Of a stretch of DNA of 58,196 nucleotides, positions 11,354 to 18,910 are shown piece after piece. The DNA lies in the IMG/VR virus record IMGVR_UViG_3300027973_000066, positions 1 to 58,196 of that record, one strand, 5' to 3'. Origin of the DNA: a virus. Position numbers and translations under genes: made by a program. Below the pieces are notes generated by a model, which did not search any database, had not been told where the DNA came from, and saw nothing but the letters and a program-made list of their open reading frames with translations. How positions within the stretch are numbered: the first letter of the stretch is position 1; each line of letters opens with the position of its first letter.

Positions 11354-12049
11354 CTAGGGTCGGAAATAGCCAGATATCATCGGGCTGATGTACTGCGCCG
11401 CCGTCTCCACATTCTGTTCCGCAGCCACGTTGTAGCTTTCGTCAGCCACCGCCTTAAGCCCCTGAGCCATCTGTGGGGCCCAAACTTTTGAAAGGCGGTA
11501 CGCAAGCCCGTCAGCAAACGCCTCAAGCCAGAAATATGGGATTTCCACATTCTGGCCGCTCGTGAAATTAGAATCTTGAACTTGGCGCGTCTTATAATAC
11601 ACCAGATACTGAGCGCTGTAGCCATCCGGAACAGGCCAGAGTTTAACACTGCCGTTGATGAGGCGATCCTGCCAGTAAACTGTCGGAAAGCCCTGCTGCT
11701 CCTTGTTCGGATAGCTCGCATACTCCGTGCGGCTGATCGGCAGGATGATGCGATCAATCGGGTTAGAATTGCCATTGTCGATCCTGATGTAGGTGTCCAG
11801 CATAACCACGGTGTTGGGATCAATCGTGTATGTCGATTGCCCCGCCACCAGCGGCACAGAAATCCTCTCAACGGTCCAGAGGTTCACACCATTGTTGGAC
11901 CAGTTGGCCAGCATCATGTTGGCGGCAATACGCGCCGACTCCATATGCTCCTGGGTCAGCGAGGTGTTGCGGATGCCGATCAGATTGTAGGCATACAGAA
12001 CCAGTTCGCCCAGCGACGGATCAAAATTGTATGTGCCGCTAGTGGTCAT
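11354..12049 (-). CDS. P22 gp4-like tail accessory factor
   Basis: A 231-aa protein with the family N-terminus LGELVLYAYNLIGI..TSLTQEHMESARIAANMMLANWSNNGVNLW, then beta strands and a C-terminal helical part. Proteins of this family bind below the portal as the first ring of short tails; P22 gp4 also has cell-wall hydrolase activity, but I see no catalytic signature here. ATG at 12049 follows the stop of the upstream gene by nine bases. Together with the gp10-like and adaptor proteins it argues for a podovirus-type tail. Confidence 0.8.
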   Translation of the reverse strand: MTTSGTYNFDPSLGELVLYAYNLIGIRNTSLTQEHMESARIAANMMLANWSNNGVNLWTVERISVPLVAGQSTYTIDPNTVVMLDTYIRIDNGNSNPIDRIILPISRTEYASYPNKEQQGFPTVYWQDRLINGSVKLWPVPDGYSAQYLVYYKTRQVQDSNFTSGQNVEIPYFWLEAFADGLAYRLSKVWAPQMAQGLKAVADESYNVAAEQNVETAAQYISPMISGYFRP

Positions 12050-12058
12050 GGTTTACCC

Positions 12059-12850
12059 CTAAGCGTTGGCGTCGTTTTGGATGTAGATCACATGGAACTC
12101 GCCGGTGACAGCACTGCCGGCGGTGCTTGATGTCGCCCGCATTTCAATGTCTGTTTTTTCTGGCACCATAATTGGAGTATCAAAATGGCGATCAAAAGAA
12201 TTTCCAGCGGTCATTTTACACGTTGATTCTACCACAAACACAGAGCCCAATTTCCTTAAATTAAGAGAGCCAGTAATTATGACATTGGCCGTTGTGTTTC
12301 CAGAAGTCCAAGCACAAGAAGTGATGTAGGCCGTGTACCCAGCCGGCACCGTCCAAAATGCCTGCTCAGACACGTTGTACCCAACAGAAACATACCCATA
12401 GATCGTCGCAGGTACACCAGACGTAACCGTGCCAACGCCAGCATACAAAATGCCAGCAGCCGTGCCGCCAGAACCTGCCGTCAAAACTTCCATGTAGTGA
12501 AACCGAAGGTAGCTGTTCACAGTGTTAACAGCCGTCTGCCCGTTCAACGTCACGGTTTCAGAGATTTCGTTGTAATCGGCATCAAGCCCATTAACCAAAA
12601 CCGTCCTGGCACCAGTGCCGGCAGCAGCGTCACTTGCGCTGGCGCTGGAGATCTTCAGGACAGTGGCCGCAGATGGGTATGCGTAAAGCGTGCCGCCACC
12701 CGGCCACAAGGTCGAGAGGGCCGTTCCCACGCTTGTGTTTGTGCCAAACTGGAACAGCCGCTCATGCCAGGAGATCTGGCCTCGAGCCACCTGAAGCTCA
12801 AAAGGCTCAAAACGACCACTTTGGGTAATCGACCAAGCTGTAGTGGGCAT
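12059..12850 (-). CDS. beta-rich virion structural protein, hypothetical
   Basis: A 263-aa protein, rich in Gly/Ala/Thr/Ser with alternating strands and a C-terminal segment VPEKTDIEMRATSS..GEFHVIYI. Proteins of this shape occur next to gp4-like genes in environmental podoviruses and are likely tail or head-vertex decoration. The upstream 57-aa gene's stop overlaps this ATG as TAATG. No enzymatic motif seen. Confidence 0.7.
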   Translation of the reverse strand: MPTTAWSITQSGRFEPFELQVARGQISWHERLFQFGTNTSVGTALSTLWPGGGTLYAYPSAATVLKISSASASDAAAGTGARTVLVNGLDADYNEISETVTLNGQTAVNTVNSYLRFHYMEVLTAGSGGTAAGILYAGVGTVTSGVPATIYGYVSVGYNVSEQAFWTVPAGYTAYITSCAWTSGNTTANVIITGSLNLRKLGSVFVVESTCKMTAGNSFDRHFDTPIMVPEKTDIEMRATSSTAGSAVTGEFHVIYIQNDANA

Positions 12851-13023
12851 TATGCTTTATCCTTCTTACGTCCAGCGCGCATCGCAGTGACGTTATCTAC
12901 CAAATTCGGCCAGGGCCTGCCAGCAGCACGAGCGCTAGCCTTGGCCGAAGTAACCTGCTTCCGGCTCATGTGCTTATCACCAGAGTCCTTCGGAGCATCT
13001 TTTTCCCAGAAAGCCTTTTTCAT
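12850..13023 (-). CDS. small basic protein, hypothetical
   Basis: A 57-aa Lys/Arg-rich protein with SRKQVTSAKASARAAGRPWPNLVDN, a pattern seen in small phage proteins of unknown role. The start at 13023 overlaps the previous stop as TGATG, so I reject the longer frame that begins at 13038. Its basic character suggests nucleic-acid or capsid contact. Confidence 0.7.
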   Translation of the reverse strand: MKKAFWEKDAPKDSGDKHMSRKQVTSAKASARAAGRPWPNLVDNVTAMRAGRKKDKA

Positions 13024-13289
13024 CAATTGCAATCCCACTTGCGAAGAGCCTTGTTGATCCTGCTATTTGGATCATTTGCCGTCTTAGCGCCAGTCAAATG
13101 CTTACGCATCCCCTCCATCCGCGAACAGAAGTTGTCCCGGCGAGATGCAGCTACTTTGCTATGCTTCGCCGTTTCACGTGAAACAGGCGGCTTTATGTCG
13201 TGACCTTCAGCACGCAACGAGGCTCGGCCCTTTGCATTCAATCCACCAGAAGGGTTTTTACCTTCTTTACGTGTCCATGCACCAGCCAT
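13023..13289 (-). CDS. DUF6321-like small basic protein
   Basis: An 88-aa protein with WTRKEGKNPSGGLNAKGRAS and a C-terminal RINKALRKWDC, the hallmark ends of the DUF6321 family common in phages. Function is unknown. ATG at 13289 has AGGGGG nine bases upstream; the in-frame GTG one codon earlier is less likely. It directly follows the hairpin terminator at 13315-13330 and so may have its own promoter. Confidence 0.8.
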   Translation of the reverse strand: MAGAWTRKEGKNPSGGLNAKGRASLRAEGHDIKPPVSRETAKHSKVAASRRDNFCSRMEGMRKHLTGAKTANDPNSRINKALRKWDCN

Positions 13290-13314
13290 CACATAACCCC
13301 CTCTAAGAAAAGAT

Positions 13315-13330
13315 GGGGGCCGAAGCCCCC
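13315..13330 (-). terminator. rho-independent terminator after the 102-aa gene
   Basis: On the minus strand GGGGGC-TTCG-GCCCCC forms a six-pair stem with a UUCG tetraloop, followed by ATCTTTTCTT. It lies seven bases after the stop of the gene at 13337. Confidence 0.8.
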
Positions 13331-13336
13331 ACCTGA

Positions 13337-13645
13337 TTAGTCGATAGAGACGGTATGCCGACCCTTGGCCGGCGTGCCGCTGTGGGCGCTAGAGAGGGGG
13401 CTGCTGTCAGCACCCACGCGGCCACCGGCCTTGCGGGGCTTGCGGCCCATGTGAGCCTTAGCAGCCATGCCAGCCACCTTGCCCATAGCCTTGCCACCAC
13501 GCTTGCGCTCTTCAGCAGCCTTGGTGATCTTGGGGGCATTCACGCGGCTCTCAGGAGCCTCACGAATGTCCTGCTCATACTCACGAGTGCCCATGCTGGG
13601 GGAGTCCATCCCACCACCAGAAGCGCGATTTTTACGACCCTTCAT
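13337..13645 (-). CDS. small basic GGR-motif protein
   Basis: A 102-aa protein, strongly basic, with KGRKNRASGGGMDSPSMG at the N-terminus and GRKPRKAGGRVGADSSPLSS near the C-terminus. The RKAGGR element recurs in the 572-aa and other large proteins of this phage. It lies between the decoration protein and a terminator in the capsid operon, so a DNA-binding or capsid-internal role is plausible but unproven. Confidence 0.75.
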   Translation of the reverse strand: MKGRKNRASGGGMDSPSMGTREYEQDIREAPESRVNAPKITKAAEERKRGGKAMGKVAGMAAKAHMGRKPRKAGGRVGADSSPLSSAHSGTPAKGRHTVSID

Positions 13646-13656
13646 GAGGTGTCTCC

Positions 13657-14109
13657 TTATTGCTGAGCGTAGATGATCGTCACTTCCACATAGCCGGCGC
13701 TGGTAGCGCCAACCGGAGTGACGGTAACAACAACCGGCGCTGACGTTGCAGCAGCAGCACCGAGAACAGTCACACCGCTCATCGCCGCAAGCTGCGCGGC
13801 GCTGAAGGTGATAGAAGCGCGGCCAGCAGTCTTAGCGTTTACGCTGCCAACATACTGCGTACCAGCAGCGGCAGTGCCAATGCTCAGAGTTGCAGACGTG
13901 GCAGAGTTGAACGCCGTCAGAACGTCAATGTTGAAGTCGATGATCTGCGAGCCAGCCGGAATGTAGATGGTAGACGAAACGGCAGTGGTGCTGTTTTGAG
14001 TGATCGTCGTAGTTTGGATGAGGGTCACATAGCCCTGGTTGGGGCCGTTAGTCTCGCCAGACTGAAGATCACCAGACAGAACCGGGCCGCTAAAGTGGGT
14101 AGCCGCCAT
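13657..14109 (-). CDS. capsid decoration-type protein
   Basis: A 150-aa Ala/Thr/Ser/Val-rich protein with an N-terminus MAATHFSGPVLSGD and a central IYIPAGSQIIDFNIDV. This profile is typical of small head-decoration proteins encoded next to the major capsid gene. The homing endonuclease gene has been inserted between it and the capsid gene. Assignment is by composition and position. Confidence 0.6.
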   Translation of the reverse strand: MAATHFSGPVLSGDLQSGETNGPNQGYVTLIQTTTITQNSTTAVSSTIYIPAGSQIIDFNIDVLTAFNSATSATLSIGTAAAGTQYVGSVNAKTAGRASITFSAAQLAAMSGVTVLGAAAATSAPVVVTVTPVGATSAGYVEVTIIYAQQ

Positions 14110-14110
14110 T

Positions 14111-14812
14111 TTAGTGGTTCCTTTCTGTTGAAGAGGTGGAGAGCGTCACGTTCGGGTTACCCTCACTATGCAGCTTCAGATACTCAACTGCGTTCATGAG
14201 GATCTCCGTGCTATCTTTCAGCTTACCAATCCCGGTGTTGCAGTCTGAACACAACAGCCCCCGGATTGCTCCAGTGATGTGGCTGTGATCCACAGACAGA
14301 GCTTTCAGCTTCCCACCACGCTTTTGCGTTTCGGGTTGAAGGCAAATAGCACACTTGCCTCCTTGAGCATCAAGCATCTTGTTGTAATCTTCCAACGAAA
14401 GGTTAAAGCGCCTTTGAAGGTGCGTCTTGCGCCAAAACACAGGGTTTTGTTCGCGATGCGCCTTCATGTAATCGGCACGGGTATCAAATTCCGACACGTT
14501 GCCAGTGCCTTGTGACACCTGCAAATTGTCAAAACGGCAATCTTTTTTATCACCATTTTTAAATCTAATACGCCGATCCGGCCATTCTCCAGTCATGTAA
14601 AACCAAGCAAGCCGCCCATCGGTCACTTCTTCGCCTTCAAGACGAATATAGCGATACCCATCGGTATCGCCAGAACCACCAGCACGACTGCCCGCCCTCA
14701 CATTTTTGGCGGGGCTAATTTTCCACACAAACGCGCCAGTGGCTGGATTGTAATCCAGCGCCTGCCGCACTTGCTCGTGTGAAAAACTAGGCACCTTTGC
14801 TTTACCCTTCAT
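14111..14812 (-). CDS. HNH homing endonuclease with two HNH-type modules
   Basis: A 234-aa free-standing endonuclease. Residues 10-100 resemble an HNH_3 module (DGRLAWFYMTGEWP...NGDKKDCRFDNLQ), but the usual histidines before RLAW and in the DHxNGD position are Gly and Arg-Phe, so it is probably inactive and may bind DNA. Residues 142-200 form an intact endonuclease-VII-type module with Cys 154/157 and 188/191 around VDHSH (174-178). ATG at 14812 follows GAGAGGG; a longer frame to 14938 overlaps the capsid gene and is rejected. It sits between the capsid and decoration genes, the kind of site used by mobile phage endonucleases. Its RBS is locked in a hairpin (separate entry). Confidence 0.9.
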   Translation of the reverse strand: MKGKAKVPSFSHEQVRQALDYNPATGAFVWKISPAKNVRAGSRAGGSGDTDGYRYIRLEGEEVTDGRLAWFYMTGEWPDRRIRFKNGDKKDCRFDNLQVSQGTGNVSEFDTRADYMKAHREQNPVFWRKTHLQRRFNLSLEDYNKMLDAQGGKCAICLQPETQKRGGKLKALSVDHSHITGAIRGLLCSDCNTGIGKLKDSTEILMNAVEYLKLHSEGNPNVTLSTSSTERNH

Positions 14813-14817
14813 TTTTT

Positions 14818-14859
14818 CCCTCTCTGGTTCACTATGTTTGAACCGTAAACCAGAGAGGG
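14818..14859 (-). promoter_or_regulatory. hairpin sequestering the endonuclease Shine-Dalgarno
   Basis: A perfect 12-pair stem (CCCTCTCTGGTT with AACCAGAGAGGG, 18-base loop). In the minus-strand mRNA the 3' arm contains GAGAGGG, the SD of the endonuclease, six bases before its ATG. An alternative inner hairpin (14826-14844, GGTTCA/TGAACC) would be mutually exclusive and leave the SD free. Confidence 0.75.
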
Positions 14860-14909
14860 GGAAGATTGTCAACTCCAGGATGGAGCTTTCCAAAAACCCT
14901 TTTAGATCA

Positions 14910-15821
14910 TTAGGTTGGAAAGCTACCATAGATTGCACGGAAGTTATAATATCCGAAGCTGTACCTCTCGTAGCCTTTCACCAGGAGGTTATCCGTGACG
15001 AAGTCGACTTGCATATCCGTCTCAAACTTGATGCGCTCCATGTAGGAGAGGCCATCAATGTTCGTGAGCAGGAACCAAGCGCGGCTCGACGTGAGGAAGT
15101 CGTTCACCATGTACGACTCTGGCAGGCCGCCAGCGGTCATCATGATTGCATTGACATCGTTGTCGGCAGTGCCAGGACGCAGTTCGGTCTTGGTCAGGCG
15201 GATAGCAACCGGCTCAAGCTGGGGCGGAACCACCAGCTTGCGAGCGCGGGCGAAGACCTTCAGGCCGGCCTGATCCTTGAAGTTCGTACGAACGGCGATC
15301 ATGCCGTTCAGCAGCGTGGCTTCATTCAGGTCAACGTCAGTCGTCGGGCGGTTCGCAACCGTGCCACCGTCAATCGGGTGGTCGGTGGCGCACAGAGCCT
15401 TGCCGTCACCACCAATCGACGCATTGTAGGTCGTGGCGGTGTTCAGCACGTTCGCGCCGTAGATTTCCTTGGTCTGCTGGAAGGACTCGATCAGACCGAG
15501 GTTCGACGGGTGGAACTGCGTCTTGTACAGGTTGTCGTCGATCGCCTTGCGGGTGATAGCATACCCCAGGGCGATTTCGGTGTGTTCCTGGTTGTACACA
15601 AAACGCTCACCAGCGCCCGAGTCAAATGCAGTCTGACCACCTTCGGTCTTCAACTGCGCAAGGCCCAGGTACCGCATTTCAGCAGTACGCTCGAGGGCCA
15701 TCTTCGAGTCGTGCTTGGTGAACACCTTGTCGTACTGCGACGGGATCATCTCATACTTGCCTTCGACACCGCGAAGGCCGGGCAGGAGAAGATCCTTAAT
15801 GGCACTAAGATTAACAGCCAT
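14910..15821 (-). CDS. major capsid protein, Mu gpT-like
   Basis: A 303-aa protein with the gpT-family layout: an N-terminal helix leading to FTKHDSKMALERTAEMRYLG, the segment YAITRKAIDDNLY near residue 86, LCATDHPIDGG near 138, and a C-terminal KFETDMQVDFVTDNLL..YG. This family has the HK97 fold. Length is typical. ATG at 15821 follows a GGAGC-type SD. It is flanked by putative decoration genes and followed by the inserted endonuclease. No N-terminal delta domain is visible; the separate scaffold gene at 17293 probably replaces it. Confidence 0.88.
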   Translation of the reverse strand: MAVNLSAIKDLLLPGLRGVEGKYEMIPSQYDKVFTKHDSKMALERTAEMRYLGLAQLKTEGGQTAFDSGAGERFVYNQEHTEIALGYAITRKAIDDNLYKTQFHPSNLGLIESFQQTKEIYGANVLNTATTYNASIGGDGKALCATDHPIDGGTVANRPTTDVDLNEATLLNGMIAVRTNFKDQAGLKVFARARKLVVPPQLEPVAIRLTKTELRPGTADNDVNAIMMTAGGLPESYMVNDFLTSSRAWFLLTNIDGLSYMERIKFETDMQVDFVTDNLLVKGYERYSFGYYNFRAIYGSFPT

Positions 15822-15833
15822 GGTTCTTGCTCC

Positions 15834-16463
15834 TTACGAGATGCCGGTGGGGCCAGCGCCATTAGAGCGCAGCCACTCATTGTTGAAGCCAACAACCACC
15901 CAGTTAGAGGCGGAGTTCACATCAGTGCCAGGACCACCGGGCGGCTGCGTGATCAGATCGACCACAACAAACGGGAAGGTGACCGTGGTGCCCAGGCTGT
16001 TCAGGTACGCACCCGAAATGCCGGTGGAGGTGTTGCCCGTGCCAATGGCAAACTGAGCATACTGACCAACAGGGCTGCTGGTGAAGGTGCTGAGAGTGCC
16101 GCTGATGTTGAACGTGGTGCTGTTGCCCTGCACCACAAAGCGGGTGTTGGGGTCATCAATCACATACGCTTCAACGTCACCAGTTGCATCAGAACCGGGC
16201 CAGTAGTTGCTGAACACGGGGCGCTTCTGCGACGTGGACAGATACTTGCAACCCACGAAGATGCCGGCCAGCGTGGTCGTGCCGGGCGAGGCCTGCGTGA
16301 TGTAGCCGTTGGCGGTGCTGACGACCGGCATAACCGGGTCGCCATAATAGATGGCCGTGGTGTTGCCAGCGGCAATTCGGCGGGCAGTCTGAGCGAAGGT
16401 CGGTGCGCCACCAGCCCCACCCTGATACTGCCGGAAACCAAACGGTGCATTGGTATTTGGCAC
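15834..16463 (-). CDS. head protein upstream of capsid, decoration-type
   Basis: A 209-aa protein that begins with GTG at 16463 (AAGGA nine bases upstream). It starts MPNTNAPFGFRQYQGGAGG and has ITQASPGTTTLAGIFVG and NTRFVVQG in the middle, a conserved pattern in phage head-module proteins encoded just upstream of gpT-like capsids. It is probably a capsid decoration or stabilising protein. There is no transmembrane segment. Confidence 0.7.
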   Translation of the reverse strand: MPNTNAPFGFRQYQGGAGGAPTFAQTARRIAAGNTTAIYYGDPVMPVVSTANGYITQASPGTTTLAGIFVGCKYLSTSQKRPVFSNYWPGSDATGDVEAYVIDDPNTRFVVQGNSTTFNISGTLSTFTSSPVGQYAQFAIGTGNTSTGISGAYLNSLGTTVTFPFVVVDLITQPPGGPGTDVNSASNWVVVGFNNEWLRSNGAGPTGIS

Positions 16464-16607
16464 TGTTTGTGATCCTTATACTAAGCGCATCATCGCACGC
16501 CGGGGCGATTCAGGGCTGGGACATCGTTTTACCCTTCCGCCGGGGAAGGACATATTGGCCTTATAAGACCAAGCGAATAATGATTGCCAGCATTTTTTGT
16601 AAAAGAA

Positions 16608-16637
16608 AAGGGCAAACCGCTTACACGATTTGCCCTT
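16608..16637 (-). terminator. intergenic terminator hairpin before head genes
   Basis: AAGGGCAAA and TTTGCCCTT form a nine-pair stem with a 12-base loop, followed on the minus strand by TTCTTTT. A second AT-rich hairpin (16643-16661, AAGAAAA/TTTTCTT) sits just before it. The 203-base gap 16464-16666 holds no gene. The downstream head genes may have their own promoter, but I cannot place one. Confidence 0.7.
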
Positions 16638-16666
16638 ATGTAAAGAAAATTCGGTTTTCTTAACAA

Positions 16667-17278
16667 TCAGTCCTGCGGAATTGGCATGGGCTCATAACCA
16701 CGGCTGATTTTCGGCTTTACCTGGGCGTGGTCACGCCCAAATTGACCTTCAGGCGCTGAACCAAGCTGCGCCTCCTTGTGCTTCACCTGCTCCTTGGCAT
16801 TGCGCTGGTCAATGTTGCGGAATTGCTCGGTGATCACCTTGGGCCGCATCATAAGCTGCATGCCCTTACGCTCGATGGTGTGATAATTGCCGTTGGCCGG
16901 CATCATCTCAGGGTGACGGCTGGCAGGGACAGTCTCCCAGCCCGCGCGTGCCAGTTGGACCTGATACGCAGGGTCTTCCTGATTGTAGATGGTCTTGCGC
17001 TTCCACTCATAGCTCCAACCATCAGGGATCTTGTGGGGCTCGATGTAGAAGTCGTCAGTGCCCTCATCCAGGCCGCCCAGGTGCTGCATAATCTCAGCAG
17101 CGCGGCGAGCAGCAGCCGCACGAGGGTCTTCCTCACGCATAGCTGGGCGCATGGCCGGGCGAGAGACAGCAGCCTCCTGCTCAGGCGCTACAGCCTGCTC
17201 AAGAACTTCGCCTTCAGCGGCATCAACGGGGAGAATGCGACGGGGGCGGCCACGCCGGCCACGAATAGGAGCTTCCAT
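16667..17278 (-). CDS. conserved phage head-module protein, hypothetical
   Basis: A 203-aa protein. The N-terminus is basic (RGRRGRPRRIL) and the central part DGWSYEWKRKTIYNQEDPAYQ..ARAGWETVPASRHPEMMP is a conserved pattern of phage proteins near scaffold genes. The C-terminal third is charged and helical. It follows the scaffold gene in the same operon and ends at the 16608 terminator. Role unknown, perhaps assembly-related. Confidence 0.75.
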   Translation of the reverse strand: MEAPIRGRRGRPRRILPVDAAEGEVLEQAVAPEQEAAVSRPAMRPAMREEDPRAAAARRAAEIMQHLGGLDEGTDDFYIEPHKIPDGWSYEWKRKTIYNQEDPAYQVQLARAGWETVPASRHPEMMPANGNYHTIERKGMQLMMRPKVITEQFRNIDQRNAKEQVKHKEAQLGSAPEGQFGRDHAQVKPKISRGYEPMPIPQD

Positions 17279-17292
17279 GTTCTATTTCCTTC

Positions 17293-18168
17293 TCAGTGCA
17301 ACTTGCCTTCGCGCTTCAAGGCGATCTTGTTGCGCGCGTAATCCTCGGGCGACATGCCCATCATGCTAGCCATCTCACGCTCTTCGGAACTGAGCCTCAC
17401 AACATTAGGCCGGGTGCCAGATGCCGTGCCAGAACGAGACACAGGAGCAGCAGCAGGGGCCGATCGACGTTGTGCCGGCGCGGAAGCAGAAGACAGGGCG
17501 GATTCCTGCTCAACCACTGGCGCGCCAATACCCAGAACCTTTTCGACCGAAGCAAAATACTCGGGCGTGTCGGATGCAATGCCGTCAGCGGTCACAAGAT
17601 TGTGCGCTGCAATCATCTTCTGGGTCAGGCGAGGCGTGCGGGCATACTCAGGATGGGCCCGAACCCACGCAGCAGAAGGCGCAGACAGTTGCGAAGCCAG
17701 TTGCTCAACCGGATCCGCATGCTGCACCTGCTGAACAGGCTGCCTTGACTGAGCCTCCATGGCAGACATGCCGTTTTCAAGCTGAAGCAGCTTGGCGCGG
17801 GCGTCAGCCATCGCCTCCTGGTACTCGGCGGCGCTATCATAGTCGCCAACAGCCATCGCCTGCTTGTAATTACCCTTCAGGATATCCCCTTCGCGCTTCA
17901 TCGTGTCGATGGCAGTGCGAACAAGCTGAAGGTTGGAGCTATCCACCTCGCTACGGGCCTGCTGGGCCTGCGAGGTAGCCTGATGAGCGCGATATTCCGC
18001 CTCTTCACGGCCCTTGCGCTCAACTTCTAGCCGGCGGCGCAGTTCTTCCACACCATCTTCGGCGGAAATGACCGGTTTTGCCTCAGTTTCAACAACAACA
18101 TCAGGCGTTTCGGCCACAGGCTCATCAACCTGAACCTCAATTTCTTCGGTTTCTTTGGCGTCAGACAT
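17293..18168 (-). CDS. capsid scaffolding protein (probable)
   Basis: A 291-aa protein. Residues 1-45 are acidic, 45-150 form a long charged coiled coil (EELRRRLEVERKGREEAEYRA), the middle is Pro/Ser/Ala rich, and the C-terminus ends SPEDYARNKIALKREGKLH, a short basic helix like the capsid-binding helix-turn-helix of scaffolds. Position between portal-side genes and capsid fits. No protease motif is visible, so scaffold removal may be without a maturation protease. Confidence 0.7.
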   Translation of the reverse strand: MSDAKETEEIEVQVDEPVAETPDVVVETEAKPVISAEDGVEELRRRLEVERKGREEAEYRAHQATSQAQQARSEVDSSNLQLVRTAIDTMKREGDILKGNYKQAMAVGDYDSAAEYQEAMADARAKLLQLENGMSAMEAQSRQPVQQVQHADPVEQLASQLSAPSAAWVRAHPEYARTPRLTQKMIAAHNLVTADGIASDTPEYFASVEKVLGIGAPVVEQESALSSASAPAQRRSAPAAAPVSRSGTASGTRPNVVRLSSEEREMASMMGMSPEDYARNKIALKREGKLH

Positions 18169-18180
18169 GAATTTTTCCCC

Positions 18181-18573
18181 TTACCAGACCTGATCGGGCG
18201 CAGTAATTTTGCCACGCACTGCCGTATCTTCCAAAATTCGGCACATCAGGTTGTTGATGGTGATACCCCAGCCGTCAGACGGGCGGAAAATCACCCAGTC
18301 GCCCTCATTCACCTCAATATCGGTGAACCACTGCTCGCTGGCATCGACAAAGGCCATCGGCCCCTTCTTCACCACGAGCCCAACCTTGCCCTGGATCTTA
18401 TCCTCGGCCACGGTGGCGTCAGGAAGGTAAATCCCGCTCTTGGTTTTTGTCGGGCGCACGTAAATTGCAACCAGAACCTGATTATTAAACAGTTCAATGG
18501 TCGAAAGATCGCCAATATCCTCCAGGATACCGGCCTTAGGATCATTGACATGATCCATGGTCATAAACGGCAT
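18181..18573 (-). CDS. GroES-like co-chaperonin
   Basis: A 130-aa protein with the Cpn10 core: NNQVLVAIYVRPTKTKSGIYLP near residues 29-50, then KIQGKVGLVVKKGP, GDWVIFRPSDGW and a C-terminal CRILEDTAVRG. Phage Cpn10 proteins (T4 gp31 type) replace host GroES to fold the capsid protein inside host GroEL. No GroEL is encoded here. ATG at 18573 with TAGGGG upstream is preferred over an extended frame that would overlap the 69-aa gene. It lies just upstream of the scaffold gene, which fits capsid folding. Confidence 0.85.
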   Translation of the reverse strand: MPFMTMDHVNDPKAGILEDIGDLSTIELFNNQVLVAIYVRPTKTKSGIYLPDATVAEDKIQGKVGLVVKKGPMAFVDASEQWFTDIEVNEGDWVIFRPSDGWGITINNLMCRILEDTAVRGKITAPDQVW

Positions 18574-18583
18574 TGTTTTTCCC

Positions 18584-18793
18584 CTACCGATTGCTCTGAC
18601 TAGACCGAATTTTCGCCTCTCCAATCAAGTCATCCATATTGCGAAGTGCCATTATTGCACCTTGCACATACGTTATACTACCATTTCCGGTTTGGTTAAT
18701 AGGTGTGCTTACAAGCAACTCCTTTAGCCTCTCGATCTCTTCGGAAATGAGTCGATTTATCTCTTTTTCAAACATTGCTGCGTTGGTCAGCAT
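18584..18793 (-). CDS. small helical protein, hypothetical
   Basis: A 69-aa protein starting at ATG 18793, nine bases after AGGAGAG. It is predicted helical, with EKEINRLISEEIERLKELL as an amphipathic segment and ITYVQGAIMALRNMDDLI in the second half. It is the first gene after the tandem hairpins at 18832-18906. No family recognised with confidence. Confidence 0.75.
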   Translation of the reverse strand: MLTNAAMFEKEINRLISEEIERLKELLVSTPINQTGNGSITYVQGAIMALRNMDDLIGEAKIRSSQSNR

Positions 18794-18831
18794 GTCCAGA
18801 TCTCTCCTTCTGGCCCCTCGCCATAGATGCC

Positions 18832-18869
18832 GGGCCGGGAAGGTGGGAGAGGAGACACCTTCCCGGCCC
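18832..18869 (-). other. 14-pair GC-rich intergenic hairpin
   Basis: GGGCCGGGAAGGTG pairs perfectly with CACCTTCCCGGCCC across a 10-base loop. No T-run follows on the minus strand, so it is a poor intrinsic terminator and may be a processing or stability element. Confidence 0.7.
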
Positions 18870-18871
18870 CA

Positions 18872-18906
18872 TTCGCGCGCCTCTGTGCGGAGGGTCAGCG
18901 CGCGAA
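18872..18906 (-). other. second intergenic hairpin, TTCGCGCGC/GCGCGCGAA
   Basis: A nine-pair stem with a 17-base loop that overlaps the start of the gap after the 572-aa gene (stop at 18911). It lies two bases from the preceding hairpin. Confidence 0.6.
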
Positions 18907-18910
18907 GGTC

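Noticed and set aside
14838-16472. A 544-codon open frame on the plus strand
   Set aside because: It lies opposite the capsid and head-protein genes, is rich in Arg/His/Val text typical of antisense shadows, and has no RBS.
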